From the NCBI GenBank assembly GCA_046348685.1, contig JAXMDT010000008.1, positions 28,894-92,893 of the forward strand: 64,000 bases of DNA. Direction: 5' to 3'. The position numbers and the translations under genes are program-made. The notes under the pieces were generated by a model. That model was given only the letters and a program-made list of their open reading frames with translations, made no database searches and was not told the origin of the DNA. Position 1 is the stretch's first letter. Each line of letters starts with the position of its first letter. The stretch is from JAXMDT01 sp046348685. GTDB taxonomy: Bacteria; Pseudomonadota; Alphaproteobacteria; Rickettsiales; UBA998. Of the stretch, positions 8,304 through 17,103 are shown in pieces.

Positions 8304-8983
8304 CCGCGGAGATCAAACCTGTCGCATGGACGCCGTGCTGGCGCATCATCCCAAGCAGGTTTCCGCCGATTGATCTTTTTGAGCGCGTCGCTGACCCGGC
8401 GGATTTAAGTGCCGTCTATGAAATCGAATCGCTGACCAATGACCGGCTGCGGCATGAAGTGGGGAACCTGAACCTGATCCCGCCGGAAGAACGCGTCTCC
8501 GGCCCAGGCATGAGCGTGGTGATGGCGGCGTTCACGCATGTGAATCCGCAAGGCAGTCGATTCTCCAACGGCACCTACGGCGTGTTTTATGCGAGCAAGA
8601 CGTTGACTACCGCTGTGCAGGAAACGCGCTATCACCGTGAGGCCTTCATGCGTTACACGCAGCAACCGCCGCTGGAACTGGATATGCGGGTCTATAACGT
8701 CGATTTGAAAGGCGCGCTGCATGACATCAGGCCGATGCGCATGACGCATCCCGAACTCTATCACGCGGAGGATTACGCCGCCGCACAGCGTTATGCGCTC
8801 GCGCTGCGCAAGGAAGGCTCGTGGGGAATTCTCTATTCCAGCGTGCGGCACGATGCAGGGGAGTGCGTCGCCGTCTTCCGCCCGCGCATTTTATCGCATT
8901 GCCGCCAGGAAAGGCATTTGAGCTATGTGTGGAATGGAAGAAGCATCGACGCCGTGATCGAGAAGCAAATGCTGGCAGTTTAG
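8300..8983 (+). CDS. RES-domain toxin
   Basis: RES toxins deplete NAD+ or act as ADP-ribosyltransferases on metabolic enzymes. The 227-residue protein shows the R-E-S residues that name the family: Arg in SRFSNGTYGVFYAS, Glu in TTAVQETRYHRE and Ser in WGILYSSVRHD. The length is usual for the family. It is translationally coupled to the upstream antitoxin, completing a type II module. The specific target chemistry cannot be read from the sequence. Confidence 0.88.
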   Translation: MTAEIKPVAWTPCWRIIPSRFPPIDLFERVADPADLSAVYEIESLTNDRLRHEVGNLNLIPPEERVSGPGMSVVMAAFTHVNPQGSRFSNGTYGVFYASKTLTTAVQETRYHREAFMRYTQQPPLELDMRVYNVDLKGALHDIRPMRMTHPELYHAEDYAAAQRYALALRKEGSWGILYSSVRHDAGECVAVFRPRILSHCRQERHLSYVWNGRSIDAVIEKQMLAV

Positions 8984-8987
8984 AGCA

Positions 8988-9608
8988 TTAGGAAAATATT
9001 TGTTTCAACTGATCAATCGAAATATTGCGATTAAATACTCTACTAGAATATTCAGTGAAGAATTTCTCAGCATCTGCTTTTACATCATATTGTTCTGCCC
9101 ACTGGTCAAATATGTCTAAAGCCTGTTGAATGCCTTCCTTTGTTTTGTCTAGTCCATCAGATGCTGCTTTTTTCCCGATCTCCGTTAGCTCCGGATAAGC
9201 ATCATTGTTCGAAGCTTTAAGCTTCTTCAGTTCACCTCCAAAATATTGGACTTTATCAACGGCATAGTTCAGGCCATTTGAGAGGGATTGCATTTCAAAA
9301 ACAAAAGGATTCGTGTTTTTCACTATTTCATCCCACTTTTTAGAATCTGGAATTAATAAGCCCATTTCCGGCATGGGAATTTTGCTGCCTGCATCGTGGT
9401 ACTTAGCGTTTAATGATTTAATAAAGTCGATAGTTGCTGCCCCGTCAGAAACCTCGACAGTGTCACTTAAAGTGCTTACCGGCGCAGTGGGTGCAGTGAT
9501 ACTACCTAAAGGATCGCCGTTATTCTGGGTTCCAATGATTTGCTTAGTTTGCCCTAACGCCTCAAGCTTAGAATCATGTGTCAGTGCTGTTGCTGAATTA
9601 ATAGTCAT
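8988..9608 (-). CDS. Hypothetical protein, 206 aa
   Basis: Unrecognised. The N-terminus is low-complexity (MTINSATALTHDSKLEALGQ, then a Pro/Thr/Ser-rich stretch). The remainder is helical and polar (KKLKASNNDAYPELTEIGKKAASDGLDKTKEGIQQALDIFDQWAEQ). There is no signal peptide or membrane segment. It is more AT-rich than its neighbours and converges on the RES gene with four bases between stops. It could be cargo linked to the toxin-antitoxin module, but nothing shows this. Confidence 0.55.
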   Translation of the reverse strand: MTINSATALTHDSKLEALGQTKQIIGTQNNGDPLGSITAPTAPVSTLSDTVEVSDGAATIDFIKSLNAKYHDAGSKIPMPEMGLLIPDSKKWDEIVKNTNPFVFEMQSLSNGLNYAVDKVQYFGGELKKLKASNNDAYPELTEIGKKAASDGLDKTKEGIQQALDIFDQWAEQYDVKADAEKFFTEYSSRVFNRNISIDQLKQIFS

Positions 9609-9711
9609 TTAATGCTCCATGATTTTGCAATAGGGAAGCAAATATCATGCCGCTACATTCTGTATATGCGTGGTACTAAGGAAATATATCGCGCCGGACG
9701 GCGCTCTAGCT

Positions 9712-9848
9712 GGATTCCCCTATAATTTGCTGAAGCAAATTCGGGGAATGACGCATTTAGTAATTTTTTGAATTCCGTTTTGTTATTCCGGCTGACTCTG
9801 CGCGACATGCAATCGCTTGTACAGTGTAACATTCGGGGAATGACGATT
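9712..9848. repeat. Pair of palindromic repeats ending in GGAATGAC (family 3)
   Basis: The first hairpin (9712-9752) is ATTCCCC...ATTTGCT-ga-AGCAAAT...GGGGAAT, a near-perfect stem. The second (about 9782-9848) has ends GTTATTCC and GGAATGAC. The block ACAGTGTAACATTCGG near 9821 recurs near 37954. Related ends occur at 19863. Together they fill the spacer downstream of motB and may act as its terminator. Confidence 0.6.
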
Positions 9849-9849
9849 C

Positions 9850-10530
9850 CTAATCTTCCGGAAGGGCTTCGATCTTGATGGTGATGCGGCGGTTGCGCTC
9901 GCGGTTTTCCTCGATGGGATTGCCGAGGTCATCCAGATTGCGCCACTTTGGTTCCGTATCTGCGAAGCCAGAGGAGCGCAGGATATGATGATCAATGCCG
10001 TTATCGGCAAAGAAGCGCACGATGCGCGTGGCGCGCACGGCGGAGAGTTCCCAGTTGGAAGGGAATTCGGCGGTGTGAATCGGCGCGTCATCCGTGTGGC
10101 CAATGACGTTGATCAGATGCTCATCGAGATCGAATTTCTTTAAAATTTCGGTCATGCGCTGCAAGTACGGCTCGGCATCCTTGCGGATGGTCGCCGAACC
10201 GGATTCGTAGAATGCGGCGGTGGAAAGGTCGATCACGATGCCTTTTTCCGTCTCGGCAACGGACATCGCTTCTTCCAACGCATCGTCGACAATCATCGTT
10301 TCTAAATCCTGCTTCAGATCCTCCATCGGATCCTGCTTTTTTTCTTCTTTCTTCGCGTCGTTGATTGCTTGCTTCATCGCCTCGCTGACCGCTTCGAGCT
10401 GCTCTTTCTTCGGCTCGGAAACGGAGAGCAGGATGACGAAAAAGCAGAGCAGCAGCGTGATCATATCCGCGTAGGAGATCAGCCAGTTCTCTTCTGCCTC
10501 TTCATGTTTTTTCTTGCCGTAGAAGCTCAT
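9850..10530 (-). CDS. motB: Flagellar motor stator protein MotB
   Basis: MotB forms the ion-conducting stator with MotA and anchors it to peptidoglycan. The 226 residues hold one membrane helix with the essential ion-binding aspartate (D22, in SYADMITLLLCFF). A charged linker follows, then an OmpA-like peptidoglycan-binding domain (INVIGHTDDAPI, NWELSAVRATRIVRFF, RNRRITIKIE). It follows motA by nine bases. No other flagellar structural genes are in the window. Confidence 0.93.
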   Translation of the reverse strand: MSFYGKKKHEEAEENWLISYADMITLLLCFFVILLSVSEPKKEQLEAVSEAMKQAINDAKKEEKKQDPMEDLKQDLETMIVDDALEEAMSVAETEKGIVIDLSTAAFYESGSATIRKDAEPYLQRMTEILKKFDLDEHLINVIGHTDDAPIHTAEFPSNWELSAVRATRIVRFFADNGIDHHILRSSGFADTEPKWRNLDDLGNPIEENRERNRRITIKIEALPED

Positions 10531-10539
10531 GGAGCGTGC

Positions 10540-11334
10540 CTACTTGATTTGCTTGTCGATGTTGAAATGGATTTCCGGATCGAGGTAGCTGTTCAGGCGA
10601 TCCTGCATGTAGCGCGGGCCTTTTTTCTCGGCTAGCATGATAAGGCCTTCGGCCATCATGTAGTTACGGAAACGCTCGATCTCTTCCTTTTGCTGCAGCA
10701 TCGAGGCAGCCGGCATGAAGAAGAGGCGGGCAGAGGTAATACCATAGAGCGTGGCGACGAGGGCGAGGGACATACCGACGCCGATCTGAGAAATATCGTC
10801 GCTGAAATTACCGAGCATGATGATCATCCCGATCAGCGTACCGATCATTCCGAAGGCGGGGCCGGTACCGGCCATCATCTTGAGAACATGCACCGGCACG
10901 GTGCGGCGCTCGAATTCCGCTTCGATGGCGGTGTGCATCATGTCTTTGAGTTCGGCAGGCTTGTGCGCGGTGGTCACCAGCGTCAGGCAGAAATCCATCA
11001 GCGGATCGCCCGCCATGGCGCCTTTCAGTTCGTTCTCCAGCCCGGGCAGGCCTTTTTGCTGCACGATATACGACCACTTGATGAGGCGCATGATTTCGGT
11101 GTTCAAACCCTCGCGCGTCGATTTCGGTTTTTTGAACATCCACAGGATGGCGGCAAAGGCGATGTTCACATAGCGCGCCTGATAGCTCATGTAGGCAGTG
11201 GCGATCGTCCCGCCGAGTACGATCAACGCCGCATGCAGTTCGAAGAACGACATGTAATGATCGGTACTGATGACGATGGAACCGACAAAGAGCAGGATTC
11301 CGACGATGAAACCTAAAAGCGAGGCAAACGACAT
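10540..11334 (-). CDS. motA: Flagellar motor stator protein MotA
   Basis: MotA is the other stator subunit and couples ion flow to rotor torque. The 264 residues have four hydrophobic segments. The N-terminus LGFIVGILLFVGSIVIS and GGTIATAYMSYQ are typical, and a cytoplasmic loop follows. The last two helices carry TGPAFGMIGTLIGMIIML with the conserved Pro, and VGMSLALVATLYGI. The length is closer to PomA/MotP-type than to E. coli MotA, so the coupling ion (H+ or Na+) is uncertain. Confidence 0.92.
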   Translation of the reverse strand: MSFASLLGFIVGILLFVGSIVISTDHYMSFFELHAALIVLGGTIATAYMSYQARYVNIAFAAILWMFKKPKSTREGLNTEIMRLIKWSYIVQQKGLPGLENELKGAMAGDPLMDFCLTLVTTAHKPAELKDMMHTAIEAEFERRTVPVHVLKMMAGTGPAFGMIGTLIGMIIMLGNFSDDISQIGVGMSLALVATLYGITSARLFFMPAASMLQQKEEIERFRNYMMAEGLIMLAEKKGPRYMQDRLNSYLDPEIHFNIDKQIK

Positions 11335-11601
11335 GGCGTGATGAGTCTAAGGTTAGTTTACCTATGCATTAAACCCATGAAATGATTAAAAATGCGTCAA
11401 CCCTACACGCATGACGCTAACGATTTAATGGAAATAACCGCGCATGTTGCAAAAAAAGACACACTAAATATTGTTATTCTTCAATAACATAATTATACTT
11501 TGGATAGGGAGGGGATCTCAGAATGGCTGCCAGTGCGTGTCGTACATGAAATCCATAATCAGAGGTGGAAAATCCTCACATTCCGCGTATACATAGAAAA
11601 A

Positions 11602-12345
11602 ATGACCGCGCCCCGACAACGAAAACCGATTATAGGACTCACCCTCGACCGTGAAGAAGGCGGAGGATATTCGCTCTACCCCTGGTATGCGATCCGCGCC
11701 AATTACTGCGCCTCGGTCAGCGACCTCGGCGCCATTCCATTGCCCCTGCCACATGAATTGAAACTGGTCGATAGCTATCTCGATATGATCGATGGGCTGA
11801 TCACCACCGGCGGCAATTTCGATATACCGCCGCATATGTACGGCGATTCGGACATGCACCATACGGTGACAACGAAAGAAAACCGTACGGCATTCGAATT
11901 TGCGGTAACAAAGGGTGCGGTAGACCGCGGCATCCCGATTCTGGGTATATGCGGCGGCGAGCAACTGCTGAATGTGGTGCTGGGCGGCTCGCTCATCCAG
12001 CATATTCCCGATAGCGTGAAAACCGATATCGCGCACGAGCAGCCTAATCCGCGCACCGAGCCGGGACATACCGTGGATATCAAAGAAAGCACGATGCTCG
12101 CGAAGATTGTCGGCGAACAAAATATTCAGGTTAACAGCGCGCACCATCAGGCGATCAAGCAGACGGGCAATGGCGTTATTATCAATGCGATGGCGCCGGA
12201 CGGCGTGATCGAAGGCATAGAACTGCCGGGCCATCCGTTCTGCCTCGGCGTGCAGTGGCACCCGGAATACCATGTCTCCGGTGCCGATACGAAAATTTTC
12301 GAGGCCTTCGTTGCCGCCGCGAACTCCCATGCCGCCGCGCGCTAA
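11602..12345 (+). CDS. C26-family gamma-glutamyl hydrolase (PuuD-like)
   Basis: This is a class I glutamine-amidotransferase-fold peptidase that would hydrolyse gamma-glutamyl amides such as gamma-glutamyl-GABA. The 247 residues include GLITTGGNFDIPPHMYG, the nucleophile elbow GICGGEQLLNVVLGGSLIQ with its Cys, VNSAHHQAIK, and VQWHPEY with the catalytic His and Glu. The ATG at 11602 is preferred because the family N-terminus (KPIIGLTLDRE) follows at once, although the frame is open from a TTG at 11500. The 3' end overlaps rluB. A role in polyamine or GABA turnover is plausible. Confidence 0.85.
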   Translation: MTAPRQRKPIIGLTLDREEGGGYSLYPWYAIRANYCASVSDLGAIPLPLPHELKLVDSYLDMIDGLITTGGNFDIPPHMYGDSDMHHTVTTKENRTAFEFAVTKGAVDRGIPILGICGGEQLLNVVLGGSLIQHIPDSVKTDIAHEQPNPRTEPGHTVDIKESTMLAKIVGEQNIQVNSAHHQAIKQTGNGVIINAMAPDGVIEGIELPGHPFCLGVQWHPEYHVSGADTKIFEAFVAAANSHAAAR

Positions 12346-13081
12346 ACCATTAAAAAATGAATCACCGGAAAAAGGTGAACGCATCGCTAAATATATGGCG
12401 CGGGCAGGGATTGCTTCGCGGCGCGGCGCGGAGGCGATGATCGCGGCCGGGCACGTCACGGTCAACGGCAAGAAGATTACCTCGCCCGCCCTCAATATCA
12501 ATGAAGGCGACGTGATCGCGGTTGATGGCAATGTCATCCTGGCCGAGGACGATGCACGCTTGTTTCTTTATCATAAACCGGCTGGTTTGATCACCACGCA
12601 CAAAGACCCGGAAGGCAGGCCGACCGTGTTCGATGCATTGCCGAAAGGTATGCCGCGCGTTGTCTCCGTCGGGCGGCTGGATTTCAGCAGCGAAGGGTTA
12701 CTGCTGCTGACGACCAGCGGCGAACTCGCGCATAAGCTCGAAGATCCGAAGCTTGGCTGGAAACGCAAATACCGCGTGCGGGCCTATGGCCACCTGACCG
12801 AAGAACAGATGAACCGCATCCGCAGCGGCATCACGGTGGACGGCATACGCTACCGTCCTGCAGAGCTTCGCTTCGAAAGCCGCAAAGGAAAGAACGCCTG
12901 GTACGTCATGACGATCACCGAAGGCAAGAACCGCGAAATCCGAAAAATTTTCGAGCATTTCGACTGCAAGGTCTCCCGCCTAATCCGCGTTGGCTTTGGC
13001 GCATTCCAGCTCGGAAGCATGCAGCCCGGCGAGGTGAAGGAAATCTCGGCAAAAGCGTTGCGCGAGCAGATCGGCCTATGA
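12329..13081 (+). CDS. rluB: 23S rRNA pseudouridine synthase, RluB/RsuA family
   Basis: The enzyme isomerises a uridine in 23S rRNA (U2605 for RluB). The 250 residues start MPPRAKPLKN and contain an S4 RNA-binding domain (RIAKYMARAGIASRRGAEAMIAAGHVTVNG). The catalytic core follows, with GRLDFSSEGLLLLT, whose Asp is the nucleophile, and NREIRKIFEHF. The start overlaps the upstream hydrolase by 17 bases and the stop overlaps rsmD (ATGA). The RluB-RsmD pairing is common in alphaproteobacteria. Confidence 0.9.
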   Translation: MPPRAKPLKNESPEKGERIAKYMARAGIASRRGAEAMIAAGHVTVNGKKITSPALNINEGDVIAVDGNVILAEDDARLFLYHKPAGLITTHKDPEGRPTVFDALPKGMPRVVSVGRLDFSSEGLLLLTTSGELAHKLEDPKLGWKRKYRVRAYGHLTEEQMNRIRSGITVDGIRYRPAELRFESRKGKNAWYVMTITEGKNREIRKIFEHFDCKVSRLIRVGFGAFQLGSMQPGEVKEISAKALREQIGL

Positions 13082-13641
13082 TGCAGATTATCGCAGGATC
13101 GCTTCGCAGCCGGAAACTGCTTCCTTTGGAAGGACGCGATATTCGCCCGACTTCGTCGCGTGCCCGCGAAGCGATCTTCAACATGCTGATGCACCGCCAA
13201 ACGGAAGAGGGCGAGTCGTATATCATTGATCAGCGGATCGCCGATTTCTGCTGCGGCTCGGGGGCGATGGGACTAGAAGCGATTTCGCGCGGCGCGGCCC
13301 ATGCCGTCTTCGTGGATAGCGCGCGCGCCTCGCTCGATGTGGCGCAGCAGAATGCACAGCAATTCAAGGTGCTGGAGCAGTGCCAATTCATCGCTGGCGA
13401 CGTGACGCGACTGCCCGCCGCGAAAGCGCCATGCCGCGTTATCTTCTGCGACCCGCCGTACGATCTCGTCGTTTACGGTAAAGTGCTCGGAAGTATTTTA
13501 GAGGGCAATTGGCTGGAGCCGAAGGGCCTTGTCATCATGGAGCAGTCGAGCAAAACGGATGTGATGCCGGTGGACGGGTTTTCGATGCTGGCCGACCGTG
13601 AATATGGCAGCGCGCGGGTGGTAATGTGGGAGAAAATTTAG
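13078..13641 (+). CDS. rsmD: 16S rRNA m2G966 methyltransferase RsmD
   Basis: RsmD methylates G966 of 16S rRNA using S-adenosylmethionine. The 187 residues show the family opening IIAGSLRSRKLLPLEGRDIR and PTSSRAREAIFNML. The SAM-binding loop is FCCGSGAMGLEAISRGA, and the catalytic motif is DPPYDLVVYG. It is translationally coupled to rluB. Confidence 0.93.
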   Translation: MMQIIAGSLRSRKLLPLEGRDIRPTSSRAREAIFNMLMHRQTEEGESYIIDQRIADFCCGSGAMGLEAISRGAAHAVFVDSARASLDVAQQNAQQFKVLEQCQFIAGDVTRLPAAKAPCRVIFCDPPYDLVVYGKVLGSILEGNWLEPKGLVIMEQSSKTDVMPVDGFSMLADREYGSARVVMWEKI

Positions 13642-13643
13642 TT

Positions 13644-13674
13644 TGTCACCCCGCATAAGATGCGGGGTCACATG
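13644..13674. repeat. Single-hairpin palindromic repeat (family 1)
   Basis: TGTCACCCCGCAT and ATGCGGGGTCACA-like arms form one hairpin around AAG. It is a half unit of the repeat family at 3959, 17004 and 17887. It lies between the converging ends of rsmD and the next gene and could also end transcription. Confidence 0.7.
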
Positions 13675-13676
13675 TT

Positions 13677-14525
13677 TTACCTTCCGCGCTGTTTTGCCGA
13701 ACTCTGCGCAATCGCGCCTTCGACGAATTTACCGGCGACATTCATGCCGGAGGCGGCGAGGCGTTTGACCGTGTCGCGCGCTTCCTCGTAAACAGCCAGC
13801 TTGCCGGTGGCGAATTGATGCGCGGCGGTGTCGAGCGCTTTTTCCTCCTGCGCGATCCCTTGCGTGGCTTCGGAGAGCTTGCCTTTAACGGAGGCCATCG
13901 CAGCGGCGGACATTTTGCCTTGCGCGACCAGCGATTTCATGGCGCGACGAAGATCGTCCATCTCCAGCTGCTCGATTGCGGCGAGTACCGCACCCATATC
14001 GGCTTCGCCCTTAGCGAGTTTAGACAGAAGTTCCTGTAGTGTCGCCAGATCGGAAACGGCGGTGCTCATTTCATCGAGACGGCTTTGGGTATTGCGGTCG
14101 GCCTTCTCGGAAAGCAGTGCAACGAAAAGCACGGTATAATCTTTGTAGAGCTGCTGCAGCTCGCCGCGGATTTCCCGGCCAGGATCGGGATAATTACCAT
14201 CTTTACCCCGCGCAGCTACGCCGGTGCCGACGGAAAAATGCTGCTGGCCGCGCCCTGCGTGGAGAGGTTTTGCCTGGATATGGCGCAGCATGGCGACATC
14301 ATAGGCGAGCCGTTCAACCGAGAGGCGGCTCTGTTTCGTCAAACCATCGTCCGACTGCGACGTGAAGGCGCGCACGGCATCGTGATAATACTCAATGCGC
14401 GGCCGGAAATCACCTTCCTGGCCGAAAATCCCGTATTCCGTTTCAAGAGAGCGGATCTCGGCATATTGGCGGCTCATGAGTTCGATCAGGGATTGATGTT
14501 GCTGGGAGATAGAGCGTTGAGTCAT
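13677..14525 (-). CDS. Hypothetical helical protein, 282 aa
   Basis: Unrecognised. It is predicted to be almost entirely helical, probably coiled-coil in parts (LKTEY-type heptads near the N-terminus, then LQELLSKLAKGEADMGAVLAAIEQLEMDDLRRAMKSLVAQGKMSAAAMASVKGK). No signal peptide or membrane segment is visible. Its composition and GC match the chromosomal genes, so it is probably native rather than transferred. Confidence 0.65.
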   Translation of the reverse strand: MTQRSISQQHQSLIELMSRQYAEIRSLETEYGIFGQEGDFRPRIEYYHDAVRAFTSQSDDGLTKQSRLSVERLAYDVAMLRHIQAKPLHAGRGQQHFSVGTGVAARGKDGNYPDPGREIRGELQQLYKDYTVLFVALLSEKADRNTQSRLDEMSTAVSDLATLQELLSKLAKGEADMGAVLAAIEQLEMDDLRRAMKSLVAQGKMSAAAMASVKGKLSEATQGIAQEEKALDTAAHQFATGKLAVYEEARDTVKRLAASGMNVAGKFVEGAIAQSSAKQRGR

Positions 14526-14530
14526 GCGTC

Positions 14531-14590
14531 CTTAGTCGATAGTCGTATTTTATAGTAAGTTAACCGACTAACGACTATAGACTAACGACT
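14531..14590. repeat. AGTCG-rich inverted repeat
   Basis: The left arm TTAGTCGATAGTCG is partly complementary to the right arm CGACTATAGACTAA, with further ACGACT copies on either side. It lies in the divergent spacer before hemW. The style is like the iterated repeat before sspB, but the sequence differs. Confidence 0.6.
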
Positions 14591-14596
14591 TTCCTT

Positions 14597-15826
14597 ATGC
14601 CACTAACCAATCACCCTCTTTCCATCTACATCCACTGGCCGTTCTGCAGAAAGAAATGCCCGTACTGCGATTTCAACAGCCATGTGCGCGGCAGTGTCGA
14701 TTATGAGCGCTGGCAGAAGGCCCTGCTGCGCGAGCTGGAAACGCAACGCGAACGCGTGAAAGAGCGGGAAGTGGTGAGCGTGTTTTTCGGAGGCGGGACG
14801 CCATCGCTGATGCCGCCATCAATCGTCGAAGCCTTGCTGAAACGGATTGGTGAGTTGTGGCAGCTATCGCCAACTATCGAGATCACGCTGGAAGCCAACC
14901 CAACCTCCACAGAGGCAGAAAATTTTAAAGCATTGCGGCTGGCGGGTGTAAACCGCGTCTCGCTTGGCGTGCAATCGCTGCGCGATGAGGAATTGAGATT
15001 TTTAGGGCGCGAGCATTCGGCGAAAGAAGCATTGAAGGCGGTGGAACTCGCCGCCAAAACATTCGACCGCTATTCGTTTGATCTGATCTATGCACGCCCG
15101 CACCAGACGGTCGAAACCTGGGAGAGGGAATTACGCGAGGCATTTGCTTATGCGGGCGATCACCTCTCGCTTTATCAATTGACCGTGGAGGAGGAAACGC
15201 CCTTTGCCCGTGTGTATGCGAAGGGTGGATTCAAACTGCCCGATGAAGATACGGCGGCCGATCTCTACGAACTGACGGCAGCGGTGTGCGCGGAGCACGG
15301 GCTGCACGCCTACGAGATTTCCAATTATGCGAAGCCGGGGCAGGAGTGCCGCCACAATCTCGCCTACTGGCGCGGTGATGAATATCTCGGCGTCGGTCCC
15401 GGGGCGCATGGACGCTTGCGCGAAGGTGCCGGACGCCAGGTGTCAGGTTCCAGCAAGAATCTGCAAAACCGTAACCCGCAAGCCGAAACGTGGTATGCAA
15501 CGGCGACGGTGAAATCGCCCGAGCGGTGGTTGACGATGGTAGAAGAAAAAGGTGAAGGGCTGGAGCAGTACCAATCCTTATCGCCCCGGGACAGAGCGGA
15601 AGAACTGGTGCTCTCCGGCCTCAGGCTGGCGGAGGGATTATCCTTCAAAAATATTGCCGAAAAAACCGGTATACCCGCGGAAAGCTGCATCTCCTACCCG
15701 CAAGCACAAGCGCTGCAAACGCATAAATTATTACATATAAATGGTGATTCTATCGTCCTCACGCCATCGGGACGACTGCTGACCAACCAGATTATTCCCG
15801 CCCTGCTGCAGACGGAAAGCATTTAG
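14597..15826 (+). CDS. hemW: Radical SAM protein HemW (heme chaperone)
   Basis: HemW is a cytosolic radical-SAM protein that inserts heme into target proteins and is often misannotated as coproporphyrinogen III oxidase. The 409 residues have the cluster motif CRKKCPYC (C17, C21, C24) after YIHWPF. Further markers are FFGGGTPSLM, ITLEANPTS and RVSLGVQS. The C-terminal HemN-like domain includes RHNLAYWRGDEYLGVGPGAHG. The CxxxCxxC spacing and HNxxYW motif fit HemW. Confidence 0.9.
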   Translation: MPLTNHPLSIYIHWPFCRKKCPYCDFNSHVRGSVDYERWQKALLRELETQRERVKEREVVSVFFGGGTPSLMPPSIVEALLKRIGELWQLSPTIEITLEANPTSTEAENFKALRLAGVNRVSLGVQSLRDEELRFLGREHSAKEALKAVELAAKTFDRYSFDLIYARPHQTVETWERELREAFAYAGDHLSLYQLTVEEETPFARVYAKGGFKLPDEDTAADLYELTAAVCAEHGLHAYEISNYAKPGQECRHNLAYWRGDEYLGVGPGAHGRLREGAGRQVSGSSKNLQNRNPQAETWYATATVKSPERWLTMVEEKGEGLEQYQSLSPRDRAEELVLSGLRLAEGLSFKNIAEKTGIPAESCISYPQAQALQTHKLLHINGDSIVLTPSGRLLTNQIIPALLQTESI

Positions 15827-15946
15827 TTTCCAGATTGTCACACAACTTTAACAACGCCTCCTGCTTGCACTGCCAAAGATAAAGAAAGTGGCGCCTGCCT
15901 GACGCAATAGGTGGATTTGCGGCGCGCACCTGCGTATATAGGGGCG

Positions 15947-17002
15947 ATGTCCGCGTTTCTTTCGATTTCTCTTTCAGCAATCATTGCCAACTGGCAGCTC
16001 CTGCAGGCGCGCCATAAGAAGAATCATTCGGCCGCGGTCGTGAAGGCCGATGCCTATGGGCTTGGGATGTTGCCGGTAGCACAGGCGCTTTATGAGGCGG
16101 GGTGCAAAACCTTCTTTGTCGCAACGCTGGAAGAGGGCATGGAACTTCGCAAGAAACTTCCTAATGTCCCCATTTATATTTTCCACGGCGTCGGCAGGAA
16201 TGAGGAAAAAGAATTCCTCTCGCATCATCTGCGCCCGGTGCTGAATTCGCCGGAACAGATCGCGCGTTGGCAAGGAAAGGACATGCCCGCCGCCCTGCAC
16301 ATCGACACGGGCATGAACCGGCTGGGGCTTTCCGAAACCGAGTTAAATGCCATCGATGTGCCTGCCGTTATTCGCGATTGCCGGATCGAACTGGTCATGA
16401 GCCATCTGGTTTCGGCTTCCGAACCAGATAACCCATTAAATAAAGAGCAGCGCCGGCGCTTCGATGCCGCGATCGCGCGTTTTCCGAATATTCCCGCCAG
16501 CCTCGCCAATTCATCCGGGCATTTTCTGAGCGAGGATTTTCATTATGACCTCGGGCGACCCGGATGCTCGCTTTATGGCATTACGCCGAACAGCTCACTG
16601 CCAAACCCGATGATGCAGGTGGCGACGCTGTCTGCGCCGATTATCCAGATACGTCACATCGACAAGGATGGTACCATTGGCTACAGCGCCACGGCGCCGG
16701 TTAAAAAAGGCATGCGCACGATCACGGTGGCAATGGGCTATGCGGATGGCATCCAGCGCCTTGCCAGCAATAAGCTGAGTGCCTGGCTCGGTGATTACGA
16801 ATGCAGGATGCTGGGGCGCGTTTCCATGGATATGACGTGTTACGATGTTTCCCATATTCCGCCGGCGGACCTGGAAAAAGCTGAATCTGTAACGCTCATC
16901 GACGCGCATCAGACCGTGGATGATGTAGCGAAAATCTGCGATACGATCGGCTATGAGATTTTTACCCGGATGGGCAATCGGGTGCGAAGGCTGTACTCAT
17001 AA
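15947..17002 (+). CDS. alr: Alanine racemase
   Basis: Alr makes D-alanine for peptidoglycan, using PLP. The 351-residue protein has the PLP lysine K33 in VVKADAYGLG and the N-terminal barrel motifs LHIDTGMNRLGL and LANSSGH. In the C-terminal domain, GYSATAPVKKGMRTITVAMGYADG holds the second catalytic Tyr, followed by GRVSMDMTCYDV. The ATG at 15947 follows a GGGGCG ribosome-binding region and fits the family length. Confidence 0.92.
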   Translation: MSAFLSISLSAIIANWQLLQARHKKNHSAAVVKADAYGLGMLPVAQALYEAGCKTFFVATLEEGMELRKKLPNVPIYIFHGVGRNEEKEFLSHHLRPVLNSPEQIARWQGKDMPAALHIDTGMNRLGLSETELNAIDVPAVIRDCRIELVMSHLVSASEPDNPLNKEQRRRFDAAIARFPNIPASLANSSGHFLSEDFHYDLGRPGCSLYGITPNSSLPNPMMQVATLSAPIIQIRHIDKDGTIGYSATAPVKKGMRTITVAMGYADGIQRLASNKLSAWLGDYECRMLGRVSMDMTCYDVSHIPPADLEKAESVTLIDAHQTVDDVAKICDTIGYEIFTRMGNRVRRLYS

Positions 17003-17003
17003 A

Positions 17004-17059
17004 TGTCACCCCGCTCCTGATACGAGGTCAAATGATCCCGCAATAAATGGGGGATGACA
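17004..17059. repeat. Two-hairpin palindromic repeat (family 1), diverged
   Basis: The ends are TGTCACCCCGC and GGGGGATGACA. A diverged left hairpin (TGTCACCCCGC...GAGGTCA) is followed by TGATCCCGCA-ataaa-TGGGGGATGACA. It is the gene-less version of the GIY-YIG element found 830 bases downstream, on the other side of mlaE. Confidence 0.75.
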
Positions 17060-17103
17060 ATAAATCTGGAATTTTACATTTACCCTGCTAAAACCGGATT
17101 TCT

